DNA of 64,000 nucleotides from Acinetobacter portensis (lineage in GTDB: Bacteria > Pseudomonadota > Gammaproteobacteria > Pseudomonadales > Moraxellaceae). The position numbers were made by a program, and so were the translations under genes. The notes beneath the pieces were generated by a model, which worked only from the letters and a program-made list of their open reading frames with translations, was not told where the DNA came from and did no database searches. The DNA lies in assembly GCF_009372215.1 (NCBI RefSeq), contig NZ_LWRV01000077.1:1-64000 (forward strand). Direction: 5' to 3'. This document shows, piece by piece, positions 1-10,267 of this stretch. The number at the start of each line of letters is the position of its first letter. The first letter of the stretch is position 1.

Positions 1-266
1 GGTATTTAGGGATAAAAAAATTGGGTTTTGGATGCCTCATGCCATCTAAAGCAAAGAAAACTGAAAAATTAGATTCTGAATTAAAAAAGTTAAATAGAGA
101 GATTGGTCGTAGACGAATTCAAGTAGAGCATGTATTTGGAAGGATGAAATGTTTTAAGATTTTATCTTGTGTATATAGAAATCGTCGTAAAAGATTAAAC
201 CTGCGGTTTAATTTACTTGCTGGCATATACAATTTAGATTGGGTGAAAGATAAACAATTAAATTGA
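1..266 (+). mobile_element. IS5-family transposase, C-terminal fragment (left part outside window)
   Basis: The reading frame is open to the first base of the window, so this is the 3' end of a gene that starts upstream. The C-terminal residues carry the block RRIQVEHVFGRMK followed by YRNRRKRLNLRFNLLAGIYN. In IS5-family DDE transposases the Glu of the EH(V)FGR-type block is the last catalytic acidic residue, and the basic YRNRRKR block follows it. The terminal inverted repeat of the element should lie between the stop codon and about position 300, but I cannot fix it without the left end. It is probably an intact transposase cut only by the window border. The ATG/TTG codons inside the fragment are not real starts. 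Confidence 0.8.
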
Positions 267-278
267 TTGAAAAATGAT

Positions 279-833
279 TTATGAAGGAAGTCTTATATAT
301 AAATTATAATAATTAGAGAATATGATGCCAATTATTCCACCCAGCCAACCTGCAATAATTGCGGTATAGAAACGCATACCAATAAAGCTATAAATAATAA
401 CAACTGCGTACATCATCGCGGCATGAAGCAGGGCTGTGTTATATGCTGTTGCTAATAAATTGATAATCACAAAGGTGATAGAAACAGCACCAATAGCGCC
501 AAGAGAGGTATATAAATCAAAATACTTTGACCAAGATTTTTTAAATGAGCAGAACCAAGCAATAGAAACAATAATACCGACCCACTTATACAAAGACAGC
601 CATTCGGAACGTATATATAAGTCTGAAATATTATTATAAACACCAACTGTCAAGAAGGTATATAAAAACAAAACCATCGGTGCGCGATATCGGAATTCGT
701 AAGCAGCAGCCGATCGATATTGCTTGCGGTACATTTTCTCTATAGGTTTTGAAAAGTGTAAAATATTTAATCGGCTCGCAATGAGTGCATCAATTTGATC
801 ACGATTTAAGTTTTTTGTACCGTGTAGTTTCAT
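279..833 (-). pseudogene. Polytopic membrane protein, probably the truncated sensor half of a diguanylate cyclase
   Basis: This frame encodes 184 residues. A soluble N-terminus of about 50 residues (basic and Tyr-rich, with the phrase YEFRYRAP) is followed by five or six hydrophobic segments, and the protein ends directly after the last one. The arrangement resembles the N-terminal membrane region of Acinetobacter GGDEF proteins, but no GGDEF or other catalytic domain follows. The last few residues (RLPS) and the stop lie in sequence that abuts the end of the neighbouring IS5 element, so the frame was most likely cut by that insertion. That it was a diguanylate cyclase is inference. A small intact membrane protein is the alternative. 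Confidence 0.55.
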
Positions 834-920
834 ATTGAATTACTTATAGTTAGATTAATATTTATGCTTAAGTTCTATAGTTAAAGAAATAGCATATTTA
901 ATTTGGAATATGCAAGTATT

Positions 921-952
921 AAAAAAACCAATCTATATTTAGATTGGTTTTT
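921..952 (-). terminator. Rho-independent terminator of the lipoprotein hydrolase gene
   Basis: A 9-bp inverted repeat (AACCAATCT at 926-934 and AGATTGGTT at 941-949) is followed on the minus strand by a run of U. It lies just after the stop at 966. Confidence 0.85.
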
Positions 953-965
953 ATGAATTGAATTC

Positions 966-2975
966 TTAGGGTTTATGTAAGCCTAAATCAACCAAGTGTA
1001 ATTTTAGAATTCGCCGAAGTTCTAAAACTGCTTCTGGTGTTTCTTGAATTGAGTGCCCACCTTTAATAATTTTTTCTGAAAGAGCACCATCTAAATGTGC
1101 ACTTTTATAGGGAACAATATCATCAGAGATAATATTTATATCATCACTCGCTGTATTATTACCAATAATGCTGTGGTATTTAAATCCTTTATAAGGCATT
1201 ACATTTTTGGTGATTTCAGTGAATTTCGAATTGTTACTTAAATCACTTGGACCATTTTGAATTAGTCCATGTCCAATTTCTTTGGCAAAGTTTTTCATAT
1301 TCGCATTACCATCTTGCATTGAATTTGCAAGTGCTCCTAAAAAGGCTACAGGTAAACGAATGATTTTTCGTGCCGCAAGTGTAAACCAACGATCTGCAAA
1401 TGCAGTTCCTCTATGGGGTGCTGCCAGAAAAATTGCACGACTGAAATTAGGTATATGATGCATTTCTAAACGTGCTTTGAATAATGGATCATTGGCATAT
1501 TTATTTGCGCGACTATTGTTTAATAATGTCAGTGCAGGTTTTACTAAATCTGCATCACTGACTAATAATCTAGAAATAATACCACCCATGCTATGACCAA
1601 TTAATACAGCATCTTTTTTGGCAGATGCTGAAGGTGCAACTTGGTTGAATGTTTGTGTGATGAGTGCATGAATTTGGAAACGACTTTCCAAAATTGGCAT
1701 ATTGGTTGAATAAAATACTTGCCAAACTTGATAGTTGTCGCGAAGGACAGGGTCGCCCATCATGTCATTGGTTAAGCGTACCCATGCTTCAGGGCTACTT
1801 GCGAGACCATGAACCAAAACAATCACTTTTTTGTTCGGATTATAGGGTTCTAGCATGAATAGATGTGGCGTGGTTAAATTATCATCACGATCGATAAGTG
1901 ATAAATATGCTGAACGTAATAAATTATTTTGAGCAAGCCATAATCCATAAGGCGCTGAAAAGTTTGCTGCTAAAGGATATGAGTTTCCTGAAATTTTTAC
2001 ACTATCATGATTATAAGGATCATAGACTTTTAGGTTTAAAACTTTGCCATAGAGAATATCATCTATCGAAGATACCTTTTCTGGTTCAACTGTAACAGTA
2101 ACAGCTAAGTAGCGTGCATTGTGAATATTGGGGTTGCTACCATTAGGGTATTTGTGGTGTAAAGGATCTGTAATGTATTCGGTTTTTGTATTCATTGAAT
2201 TTTCATTAGGATCTTGTAACACCATTAAAAATTCAGAACCAAAACCATCTCGACGTGTAATAGATCTTAACCCTGAAAAGTTCATGTTGTAGGTCGACAT
2301 TACATTTTCAATTTTTTGTGATTTAAGTAAGGGGTAGTTATCGAAATTGATTTTGTAAATACTATTGCCAACAGTCATACTTGGTTGAAATGTTGTGTAT
2401 TTATATTTTAAAGCATGCGCATTTGAAAGTTTTGCAATGGCTTGGTTGTAAAAGTCTCGTATTTGAACTTGTCTGTTGTCAAAAATTCGATCATTTACAT
2501 TACGTTTTGTTTTAAACATATATGCATAGCTATAACGAATACTTTGATCAAGCATGTGAAGCTGATTATCTAAACAGGTGTCATAAGCTTGCTGAATAGT
2601 TTTTTGTTTCTCTTCTGAACGATGGCTCGTTAAAATACTTGTTTTGCAATTTGATGAGTTTTCATAAGCAAGTGCTTTGGCTAAATACAGCTCACTTGCG
2701 GTGGAAAATAATTGTTCATCTTGAATTTGAGCAATTTCTTTGAGTTCTTTTACACAATGATCAGGATCATCTGAGCAAATTTTAGCTTCACGACCTGTCA
2801 TGGAAAGCACATTTAAACTGGCTTCACTGAGTTTGTTGCGTGATAAAATACTGTCACGTTCTGTTGCAATCGTGGCATTGAGAGAGACGGTTTTAACACT
2901 GACAACCTGACAGCCTGAAAGTAACAAGGTACTAAAGGCTGCAAGGAATGTTATTTTTTTTATAAGTGGAGTCAT
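966..2975 (-). CDS. Lipoprotein with C-terminal alpha/beta-hydrolase (lipase/esterase-like) domain
   Basis: The 669-residue protein starts with a lipoprotein signal (LLLSGC lipobox, Cys22), so it should be anchored in an envelope membrane. The first 350 or so residues match no domain I know. From about residue 385 an alpha/beta-hydrolase fold begins: the oxyanion strand VLVHGLASSPEAW, then the nucleophile elbow GHSMGG (Ser near residue 461), then AAPHRGTAFAD, and a late GGHS that can supply the catalytic His. Together these suggest a serine esterase, lipase or phospholipase. The substrate is unknown. It is monocistronic, with its own terminator. Very similar large lipoprotein hydrolases are common in Acinetobacter. 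The weak Shine-Dalgarno leaves the start somewhat uncertain, but the lipobox spacing fits. Confidence 0.8.
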   Translation of the reverse strand: MTPLIKKITFLAAFSTLLLSGCQVVSVKTVSLNATIATERDSILSRNKLSEASLNVLSMTGREAKICSDDPDHCVKELKEIAQIQDEQLFSTASELYLAKALAYENSSNCKTSILTSHRSEEKQKTIQQAYDTCLDNQLHMLDQSIRYSYAYMFKTKRNVNDRIFDNRQVQIRDFYNQAIAKLSNAHALKYKYTTFQPSMTVGNSIYKINFDNYPLLKSQKIENVMSTYNMNFSGLRSITRRDGFGSEFLMVLQDPNENSMNTKTEYITDPLHHKYPNGSNPNIHNARYLAVTVTVEPEKVSSIDDILYGKVLNLKVYDPYNHDSVKISGNSYPLAANFSAPYGLWLAQNNLLRSAYLSLIDRDDNLTTPHLFMLEPYNPNKKVIVLVHGLASSPEAWVRLTNDMMGDPVLRDNYQVWQVFYSTNMPILESRFQIHALITQTFNQVAPSASAKKDAVLIGHSMGGIISRLLVSDADLVKPALTLLNNSRANKYANDPLFKARLEMHHIPNFSRAIFLAAPHRGTAFADRWFTLAARKIIRLPVAFLGALANSMQDGNANMKNFAKEIGHGLIQNGPSDLSNNSKFTEITKNVMPYKGFKYHSIIGNNTASDDINIISDDIVPYKSAHLDGALSEKIIKGGHSIQETPEAVLELRRILKLHLVDLGLHKP

Positions 2976-3043
2976 GGACTTAATATATTAAATGTGCAAA
3001 TTTCATCATACGATTTTTCGTTATTATTTCAATCTACAAATAT

Positions 3044-3069
3044 AAAAAAAGACCGTCTAAACGGTCTTA
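3044..3069 (-). terminator. Rho-independent terminator
   Basis: The hairpin AAGACCGT-TTAG-ACGGTCTT on the minus strand is followed by six or more U. It lies 19 bases after the stop of the lipoprotein gene at 3088. Confidence 0.9.
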
Positions 3070-3087
3070 ATTTGTTAACAGAGTAAA

Positions 3088-3927
3088 TTACTTAGATGGA
3101 TTCATCACTTGCCATACATTCCAACGACCTTTCTTCTCAATTTCTTGAATAAGTTGATCCGCTACATGTGCTTCTTGTGAGTACTGTAATTTATAATTTT
3201 TTAGAATTTGAACAGCATTCTTCTTCTGTTCCATTGCTAAATAATTGTTTGTTGCAGAAAGATACGCTTCTTGAACACCAGCTTTCATTGCTTTATCTAG
3301 ATATGGAATAGCTTCACGTTGACCACCACCTTCAGATAGTGCAAAACCAAACCAGAAGTTAAGTTCAGGATCTTCTTTATTTAACTTTTGAAGACGTTGT
3401 GCATAATCCATAGATTTAGTGGTATATGCAGAACCTAAGTCTAGGTTGCGTGCCATAACACTTGCTTTAAATGCGCGAATCAGTACATCAAAAGATGCAT
3501 TGTTATTTGCTGTTAAAGTTTCAAGTTGTTGATTGACTTGTTTTAGTTTTGCTTCAAAGCCTTTACGTTCTTGGCGTTCTGTAAAGCGAGGTGGGTAATG
3601 ACGAGCTTTACCCTCAACTAACTGTAAAAAATCATCAATTTCAGTCACATCTATTTGGTTGCTAGATGCCGATGTTGCATAAGAAACTTGACGCGTTTTA
3701 CTGTTTGTTGCAGGAACAATTAAACGATTTTTACTTGAGCCTACTTTTTTCAACTCTAATTCAAATGCAGGTGGTTCATTATAATTAAATGGATTAAGTG
3801 CATAAAATGGAGCAGAAAGGGATGGTTCTTTGAAAACGATTGGTTCGTTACTTGTTGGTAGAACTGAGCAAGCAGATAAAAGTGCAGCTGATAGTACTGT
3901 ACATGCCAACGGCTTAAGCATCATCAT
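3088..3927 (-). CDS. Hypothetical lipoprotein with TPR-like helical region
   Basis: The 279-residue protein has a lipoprotein signal peptide (AALLSAC lipobox near residue 20) and a Pro/Asn-rich linker. From about residue 110 it is helical with TPR-like spacing (for example NFWFGFALSEGGGQREAIPYLDKAM, a pattern of Trp/Phe, Gly-Leu/Ala and Pro-Tyr-Leu-Ala). Such proteins usually act as envelope scaffolds or assembly factors, but no specific role can be assigned. Three Met codons in a row open the frame, so the start may be 3 or 6 bases further in. A GGATG sequence upstream could serve as ribosome binding site. It stands alone between its terminator and the gene at 4046-4867. Confidence 0.7.
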   Translation of the reverse strand: MMMLKPLACTVLSAALLSACSVLPTSNEPIVFKEPSLSAPFYALNPFNYNEPPAFELELKKVGSSKNRLIVPATNSKTRQVSYATSASSNQIDVTEIDDFLQLVEGKARHYPPRFTERQERKGFEAKLKQVNQQLETLTANNNASFDVLIRAFKASVMARNLDLGSAYTTKSMDYAQRLQKLNKEDPELNFWFGFALSEGGGQREAIPYLDKAMKAGVQEAYLSATNNYLAMEQKKNAVQILKNYKLQYSQEAHVADQLIQEIEKKGRWNVWQVMNPSK

Positions 3928-4045
3928 GATTCATCCATTCATTTATTTTAAAGTGTGATTTGGAGCATATCTATTCGTTTCATCAGTCTAGAAAAACGAA
4001 AAAAAATATGCAAGTTACGGCTTGTTAATTTGTGAAGTCAAACGC

Positions 4046-4867
4046 TTATGCTTTAGATTGGCTACTTTGAGCTTCACATTCACGTCTAACATCTTCAATT
4101 ATTTTCAATTCTTCCGCGCTAAAAGGTTGTTCTTTTACATGTTGCTTTTTGAATGTAGGGTCAAGTAAGGATAAACGTTGACATAATGTATTCATCCGTT
4201 TTTCATTTTGTTGAATCCGATCCAATAAAACACGCATACCATCAAGAATTGGGTCAGATTGGTCTTGTGTTGCAGCATAGGGTTGGAAGCCAATGCTTTC
4301 TGCATAATCACGACGACGTGCTTCTTCTTCACTGGGTTTGTTTTTCGTGATAAAACGCGCAGGATTTCCAACAGCCGTGGTATTTTCAGGAACTTCCTTT
4401 GTTACCACAGCATTTGAACCGACTTTAGAGTTTTTACCCACAGTAAAAGGCCCTAAAATTTTTGCACCTGCGCCTACAACCACACCATCTTCAAGTGTCG
4501 GATGGCGTTTACCTTTGTTCCACGTTGTGCCGCCCAATGTCACGCCATGATAAAGCGTCACATCATCGCCAATTTCAGCAGTTTCACCAATCACAACACC
4601 CATGCCATGATCGATAAAAAAGCGACGACCAATTTTAGCGCCAGGGTGGATTTCAATACCAGTTGAAAAACGGCTAAATGAAGAAAGTAAACGTGCTGAT
4701 CCTTTACAGTCTTTTTTCCATAATTCATGTGCAACACGATGCATGATTAATGCATGAATGCCAGGATATGTGGTTAAGACTTCAAGTGTGTTTCGTGCGG
4801 CAGGATCGCGCGCGAAGACAGCGTTTATATCTTCTTTAAGCTGTTTTAGCATTGGATTGATCCCCAT
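4046..4867 (-). CDS. cysE: Serine O-acetyltransferase
   Basis: CysE makes O-acetylserine from serine and acetyl-CoA, the first committed step of cysteine synthesis. The 273 residues show a short helical N-domain (about 1-65). A left-handed beta-helix built from hexapeptide repeats follows at about 65-170, with the motif [17 protein letters not shown], the substrate loop GGTTW and the usual histidines. After it comes an unusually long helical C-terminal tail (about 90 residues). The short N-domain and long tail match the Pseudomonas-like form rather than the E. coli form. The ATG overlaps the stop of the upstream methyltransferase gene by one base (TAATG), implying translational coupling. A second in-frame Met at residue 6 is a possible alternative start. 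Confidence 0.93.
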   Translation of the reverse strand: MGINPMLKQLKEDINAVFARDPAARNTLEVLTTYPGIHALIMHRVAHELWKKDCKGSARLLSSFSRFSTGIEIHPGAKIGRRFFIDHGMGVVIGETAEIGDDVTLYHGVTLGGTTWNKGKRHPTLEDGVVVGAGAKILGPFTVGKNSKVGSNAVVTKEVPENTTAVGNPARFITKNKPSEEEARRRDYAESIGFQPYAATQDQSDPILDGMRVLLDRIQQNEKRMNTLCQRLSLLDPTFKKQHVKEQPFSAEELKIIEDVRRECEAQSSQSKA

Positions 4868-5694
4868 TATTTTTCAGACTTCGACTGTTTCCATGTGCCA
4901 TTATTTAATGCCTGAACACGGCTAAATATGCCACGAAGTAAATGATATTCCATACGATCTAATTGTATACGACCAAATAGACGACGCAAGCGTAAAGGAA
5001 GTAATCGTGGGTTTTTAGGGTCTAAAAACTCAATTTCAGCTAACATTTTTTCAATATGCGGATAAAACTGTTCCATTTGTTCATGTGTTACAAGTGGTTC
5101 ATCCCATTGCATATCTTCGGTATCTGTTACATGCATGGTCGCTTCAAGATCAACTTCTTTGCCCATTGTGTCCATGGCTGCCATACGCATTTCATAGCAA
5201 ATGACTTGAATGGCTTGTGCAACATTTAAAACGCCATAATCTGTATTTACAGGAATGGTCACATGAAAGTTTGCAAGAGCAAGTTCATCATTGGTTAAAC
5301 CACGATCTTCACGACCAAAAACAACAGCAACTTCTTGTTTGTCATTTATTACGGCTTTTAATGATTTTTCAGCCGCAGGGCGTGCATCTAAAAGTGGCCA
5401 AGGAATTGTGCGGCTACGTGCGCTTGTACCAAATACAATGTGACAATCTTTAATGGCATCTTCTAAAGTGTCTACTATTTCAATATTGTCGATTAAATCG
5501 GTTGCGCCTGCTGCAAGTGCATTGATATCTGGATGCGGATATGTTTTTGGTGCAACCAAAACAAGCTTAGATAAGCCCATGGTTTTCATTGCACGTAAAG
5601 CACTCCCAATATTTGCAGGTAGTGTGGTGTTTACCATGACAATACGCACATGGGAGAGATGTGCTGAAACAGCAGCATTGTCAATATGACTCAT
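4867..5694 (-). CDS. trmJ: tRNA (cytidine/uridine-2'-O-)-methyltransferase TrmJ
   Basis: This is a SPOUT-class RNA methyltransferase of 275 residues. It shows the N-terminal RNA-binding block [20 protein letters not shown] and, near residues 125-165, the SAM-knot motifs [14 protein letters not shown] and [15 protein letters not shown]. TrmJ methylates the ribose of position 32 in tRNA anticodon loops. A C-terminal extension after about residue 190 is present, as in TrmJ of other gammaproteobacteria. It lies 27 bases after dnaE and overlaps cysE by one base, so dnaE-trmJ-cysE are probably co-transcribed. The trmJ-cysE pairing is common, but the iscR gene that often follows is absent here. Confidence 0.92.
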   Translation of the reverse strand: MSHIDNAAVSAHLSHVRIVMVNTTLPANIGSALRAMKTMGLSKLVLVAPKTYPHPDINALAAGATDLIDNIEIVDTLEDAIKDCHIVFGTSARSRTIPWPLLDARPAAEKSLKAVINDKQEVAVVFGREDRGLTNDELALANFHVTIPVNTDYGVLNVAQAIQVICYEMRMAAMDTMGKEVDLEATMHVTDTEDMQWDEPLVTHEQMEQFYPHIEKMLAEIEFLDPKNPRLLPLRLRRLFGRIQLDRMEYHLLRGIFSRVQALNNGTWKQSKSEK

Positions 5695-5721
5695 AATAAT
5701 TCCAATTTGACAGTCTTAATT

Positions 5722-8700
5722 TTAAGAAAATTGTTCGGCTTCAGCCTGATATTGTTCCATTGCATCATCCATAGACATACCATCTGGTGGAGGTGCAATT
5801 TGAGTAGGTTTTGTAGCTTCGTAGCTTACGACTTTTGCAGCTTTCGATTTCACTTGATATTCAATGTGTAAGGCTTCTTTACCGAAATAGTCTCTTACTT
5901 TACTGAGAAGTTCATCTAAAGGTGCAACTTTCCAGTTTATTCCCAGATGCAATTCGGTTGAAGCATATGCAAAATCAAGTTTTAACTGTACAGGAATGTG
6001 CGTATGCATATCGACATTACAGTACGGAAGAAGCATATTTTGCAGATCTTTATTTAAAGTTTTGCTGATATGTTCAGGTGCTAATTTAATTTGAATACTA
6101 TTGGCACGTTTTTGGCGAATTTCATTGAGGTTAAATGCTTTGGTTAAACGACCCATAGGGCGGTCAAAGCCTTCACGCTCGTAAATTTCACCTTCAATCA
6201 CCACAACTTTTTCATTCACAATCACATCTTTAAAACGTTGGAAACGTTCGTGATTGGCTGAAATTTCAATACGTGCTGTGCCATCGTCAAGTGTGACCAT
6301 CATGCGGTTAGGGAAGTTGGCAATATCTACCACTAAACCTGCAAATACTGTGGTTACGCCACGACGTGTTGGTGTTAATTCATTAATTTTATTCGATACA
6401 AAAGATTTAAGTTCTGTTCTGTAAACATCTATAGGATGTCCTGTTAAGTACAATCCTAAAGTGTCTTTTTCACCTTTTAGGCGAACTTCATCTGACCAAG
6501 GTTTTACGGGTTTTGCAGGTTTACGTTGAACTTCTTCAACCTCACCAAATAAATCCATAATACCTGTTTCACGATTCGAACGAGCCTGATCTGCTGCTTG
6601 AACAGCTTCTGGAAGTTGTGCCATTAGACTTGCACGTTCAATGCCTAAACAATCCATTGCACCTGCACGAATCAGCGCTTCTAAGGTACGTTTATTGATT
6701 TTTTTCATGTCTACACGATGGCAGAAATCGAATAAATCCTTATATGGACCATCTTGAATACGTGAATCGATGACAGACTGCATTGCAGCCTCACCAACGC
6801 CTTTAATTGCACCTAAACCATAAACAATGGTTGATGGGCTACTTGCATGGAATTGGTATATAGACATGTTGATAGAAGGTGGAAGCACTTCTAACTTATT
6901 AATACGACAGTCATCAATTAAGAACACAATACTGTCTGTGTTCTGCATTTCAGAGGTTAAAACGGCTGACATGAATTCAGCAGGATAATGCGCTTTTAAC
7001 CACGCTGTTTGATAAGCGACGAGGGCATAAGCGGCAGCATGTGATTTGTTAAAACCATAGCCTGCGAATTTTTCCATATAGTCGAAAATATGGTTCGCTG
7101 TTGCTTCATCAATATCTTTTTCAGCAGCACCTTTAATAAAGATTTGGCGTTGTTTCACCATTTCTTCAGGTTTTTTCTTACCCATGGCACGACGAAGTAA
7201 GTCTGCACCACCCAAGCTATAGCCTGCACAGAACTGTGCTGCCTGCATAACCTGTTCTTGGTAAACCATAATACCGTAAGTCGGTTCGAGTACTTTTTCT
7301 AACAGTGGATGTAAGTATTCAAAATCGCCACCATGCATACGGTGAATAAAGTCTGGAATAAGATCCATTGGACCTGGACGATATAACGATACAAAGGCAA
7401 TAATTTCTTCGAATTTACTTGGGCGTGCTTCCTTGAGCATTTTTTTCATGCCCACGGATTCAAACTGGAATACCGCTGTTGTGTTTGCCTTTGCAAAAAT
7501 TTCGTATGCAGGTTTATCGTCTAATGGAATATATGAAATATTCACAGGTTCTGTTACGTCTGTGCGTGCATTAATATGCTTAATCGCATCTTCAATAACA
7601 GTTAAGTTACGCAAACCCAAGAAGTCGAACTTCACTAAGCCTGCGGCTTCCACGTCGTCTTTATCGAATTGTGCAACACGTCCTGTACCATCTGCATCAC
7701 ACATGACAGCCGAATAGTCAGTTAGCTTGGTAGGTGCAATGACAACACCACCTGCGTGTTTACCTGTATTACGGGTAATACCTTCAAGCTTGAGTGCCAT
7801 TTCCCAAATTTCAGATGCATCATCGTTATCTGGGTTAGATGGGTTAGTCACAATATCTTTAAGTTGAGGTTCTGCTTCAATTGATTCTTCTAAACTCAAA
7901 CCTAAAGGTTTGGTTGGAATCATTTTTGAAATACGGTCGGCTAAACCATAAGATTTACCCAATACACGGGCAACATCTCGAATTGCACCTTTGGCAGCCA
8001 TAGTACCAAAAGTTGCAATTTGCGATACAGCATCTCGACCATAGGTACGTGCAACATAGTCAATAACACGGTCACGACCTGCGATACAGAAATCGACGTC
8101 GAAATCGGGCATGGATACACGTTCTGGGTTTAAGAAACGTTCGAAAAGTAAGTCATAACGTAATGGATCAAGATCGGTAATTTTTAAGCTATAAGCTACA
8201 AGTGAACCTGCACCCGAACCACGACCTGGGCCTACAGGTACGCCATTGCCTTTAGACCATTGAATAAAGTCCATGACAATAAGGAAGTAGCCGGGGAAGC
8301 CCATATCTAGAATGATTTTAACTTCAAAAGCTAAACGTTCATCGTAAGGTTTGCGAATTTCAGCCCAATCATCTCCACGCTTTTCAGGTGGATAAAGGAA
8401 ATCTAAGCGTTCCTCTAAGCCTTCTTCCGATAAATGTGCGAAGAATGAGCCAATGGTATGACCTTCAGGAATTGGATAATCGGGTAAGTCGTTAAAACCT
8501 AAACGTAATGTTACGTTACAACGTTTTGCGATGTGATACGTATTTTCAATTGCTGTAGGAATATCCGAAAACAGCTCAATCATTTGCTCAGATGTTTTGA
8601 AATATTGCTCTGGGGTGTAACTTTTTGGTCTGCGATTATCGCCAAGCACATAACCATCTGCAATACATACACGTGCTTCATGTGCTTCAAAATCTTCACT

Positions 8701-9291
8701 TTTAATAAAGTGAACATCATTATGTGCAACAACACCAATATTATATTTTTTTGCGAGTTTTACCGCTTCGTGAATGAAATCTTCTTCACCAGAATGATTT
8801 GTACGAGAGAGCGCGAAGTAAACTCGATTACCAAATTTTTCAACCCATTCTTCTAATAGTGGTTCGGCTTTTTGCGGATTAGATGTACATAGCATTTTGC
8901 CGACATCACTTTGCATGCCTAAAAGAACAATTAAGTCTTGGTTTTGTTCTAAAATTAATTCTTTTTTTACACAAGGAATATCGAGTTGTTGTCCTGAAAT
9001 ATAACCTTCAGAGACAAGTTCAGTGAGGTTGCGCCAGCCTTTATTGGTCATAGACAATAAAGCAACACGATGCTCTGCATCATTTAAACGTAATGTTGCA
9101 CCTAAAATAGGTTTAATGCCTTTGCCCAAGCATTTCTGATAAAACTTTACCGCAGCATGTAAATTTGATAAATCGGTAATGGCAAGTGCAGGCATTTGAT
9201 CATCTGCTGCAACTTTAACAAGTTCAGGTATACGAACAATAGATTCCGTAATTGAAAATTCTGTTTGAATACCAAGATGTACAAAGTGCAT
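5722..9291 (-). CDS. dnaE: DNA polymerase III subunit alpha
   Basis: This is the replicative polymerase catalytic subunit, 1189 residues, slightly longer than the E. coli protein. An N-terminal PHP domain starts at residue 2 (HFVHLGIQTEFSI). The polymerase core carries the metal-binding aspartates in PDFDVDFC (near residue 400) and the typical blocks GPGRGSGAGSLVAY and LYRPGPMDLIPDFI. Helix-hairpin-helix and OB-fold regions lie towards the C-terminus (about residues 870-1080). It is the first gene of the dnaE-trmJ-cysE run. The gap upstream is about 210 bases and contains the terminator of metI, which reads the same way. Confidence 0.97.
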   Translation of the reverse strand: MHFVHLGIQTEFSITESIVRIPELVKVAADDQMPALAITDLSNLHAAVKFYQKCLGKGIKPILGATLRLNDAEHRVALLSMTNKGWRNLTELVSEGYISGQQLDIPCVKKELILEQNQDLIVLLGMQSDVGKMLCTSNPQKAEPLLEEWVEKFGNRVYFALSRTNHSGEEDFIHEAVKLAKKYNIGVVAHNDVHFIKSEDFEAHEARVCIADGYVLGDNRRPKSYTPEQYFKTSEQMIELFSDIPTAIENTYHIAKRCNVTLRLGFNDLPDYPIPEGHTIGSFFAHLSEEGLEERLDFLYPPEKRGDDWAEIRKPYDERLAFEVKIILDMGFPGYFLIVMDFIQWSKGNGVPVGPGRGSGAGSLVAYSLKITDLDPLRYDLLFERFLNPERVSMPDFDVDFCIAGRDRVIDYVARTYGRDAVSQIATFGTMAAKGAIRDVARVLGKSYGLADRISKMIPTKPLGLSLEESIEAEPQLKDIVTNPSNPDNDDASEIWEMALKLEGITRNTGKHAGGVVIAPTKLTDYSAVMCDADGTGRVAQFDKDDVEAAGLVKFDFLGLRNLTVIEDAIKHINARTDVTEPVNISYIPLDDKPAYEIFAKANTTAVFQFESVGMKKMLKEARPSKFEEIIAFVSLYRPGPMDLIPDFIHRMHGGDFEYLHPLLEKVLEPTYGIMVYQEQVMQAAQFCAGYSLGGADLLRRAMGKKKPEEMVKQRQIFIKGAAEKDIDEATANHIFDYMEKFAGYGFNKSHAAAYALVAYQTAWLKAHYPAEFMSAVLTSEMQNTDSIVFLIDDCRINKLEVLPPSINMSIYQFHASSPSTIVYGLGAIKGVGEAAMQSVIDSRIQDGPYKDLFDFCHRVDMKKINKRTLEALIRAGAMDCLGIERASLMAQLPEAVQAADQARSNRETGIMDLFGEVEEVQRKPAKPVKPWSDEVRLKGEKDTLGLYLTGHPIDVYRTELKSFVSNKINELTPTRRGVTTVFAGLVVDIANFPNRMMVTLDDGTARIEISANHERFQRFKDVIVNEKVVVIEGEIYEREGFDRPMGRLTKAFNLNEIRQKRANSIQIKLAPEHISKTLNKDLQNMLLPYCNVDMHTHIPVQLKLDFAYASTELHLGINWKVAPLDELLSKVRDYFGKEALHIEYQVKSKAAKVVSYEATKPTQIAPPPDGMSMDDAMEQYQAEAEQFS

Positions 9292-9503
9292 AAATGAGTC
9301 CCTGCAAAAACACCCGCTATTTTAGCACGCTCTATTGTTATTCTGAGTGTAATTGAATTGAATTGATGAAGTTTTATCTAATATTTTATAGAAATATAAC
9401 ATGATCAAAACATTAACAAATGAAAAACTATAGAATTTGGATGTTTTATCTAAAAAGGCGGGAGATCTTGATGGTTTTTCTAAACGATAAAATAGATGAG
9501 CTA

Positions 9504-9534
9504 AAATAAAAGCCCTCAATTGAGGGCTTTTATT
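9504..9534 (-). terminator. Terminator of the metQNI operon (symmetrical)
   Basis: A near-perfect hairpin, AAAAGCCCTCAA paired with TTGAGGGCTTTT at 9508-9531, is flanked by A on one side and T on the other, so it could work in both directions. It lies about 40 bases after the metI stop. Confidence 0.9.
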
Positions 9535-9571
9535 TTTCAAATTTCATCAAGAAAAAAATCTGCAATAGGTA

Positions 9572-10267
9572 TTATCTTAAACGAGATAACCATTCACCTA
9601 AAGACTGAACAATTTGAACCAGAATAATCAGCACAATTACGGTTAAATAAATCACGCTATCATCAAAGCGTTGATAACCATATGAAATAGCAAGGTCACC
9701 AATACCGCCTGCACCAATTGCACCAGCCATTGCAGTTGCGCCAATTAAACTAATGAGGGCAGTGGTTAAGTTTAAAATAAGCGAGCTACGTGCTTCAGGA
9801 ACAATAAACTTAAACACGATTTGTAATGGTGTTGCACCCATTGCTTGAGCAGATTCAACAATACCGCTATTCACTTCAAGCAAAGAAGATTCAACCAAGC
9901 GACCAATATATGGCCCGACATAAATGGTTAAAGGCACAATTGCAGCCCAAGTACCAATGGTTGTACCTGTAACAAATTTTGTTAAAGGATAAACCGCAAT
10001 CATTAAAATAATGAAAGGTAATGAACGCAATGCATTAATAATTGGGTTTAAGCCATAATAAATTTTAGAGTTGGGCAAAATACCGTCTGCACGCGTCATA
10101 ACAAGAATAATCCCTTGAATGAAGCCCCAGATTGTTCCAAAAATCATTGCAAAAAACACCATGCTAAATGTTTCTTGTAATGCGGTAACAAACTGATCCA
10201 TTGAAACTGAACTAGTCCAAAACGGTGCTGTCATTTGTGTCAGTAATTGAACAATGAGCTCTCTCAT
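9572..10267 (-). CDS. metI: D/L-methionine ABC transporter permease
   Basis: MetI is the membrane permease of the MetNIQ methionine importer. The 231 residues contain about five membrane segments and the ABC-permease EAA loop (ESAQAMGATPLQIVFKFIVP, near residue 145), which docks on the ATPase MetN. The start codon overlaps the metN stop (ATGA), so the two are translationally coupled. It is last in the operon metQ-metN-metI. Confidence 0.93.
   Translation of the reverse strand: MRELIVQLLTQMTAPFWTSSVSMDQFVTALQETFSMVFFAMIFGTIWGFIQGIILVMTRADGILPNSKIYYGLNPIINALRSLPFIILMIAVYPLTKFVTGTTIGTWAAIVPLTIYVGPYIGRLVESSLLEVNSGIVESAQAMGATPLQIVFKFIVPEARSSLILNLTTALISLIGATAMAGAIGAGGIGDLAISYGYQRFDDSVIYLTVIVLIILVQIVQSLGEWLSRLR

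Noticed and set aside
7433-7717. 94-codon frame antisense to dnaE, and others like it opposite mnmG and ppsA
   Set aside because: Antisense shadows of conserved genes, with no independent signals.
9322-9540. 72-codon open frame between dnaE and metI on the minus strand
   Set aside because: It begins inside the metQNI terminator, has no ribosome site and no protein-like composition.
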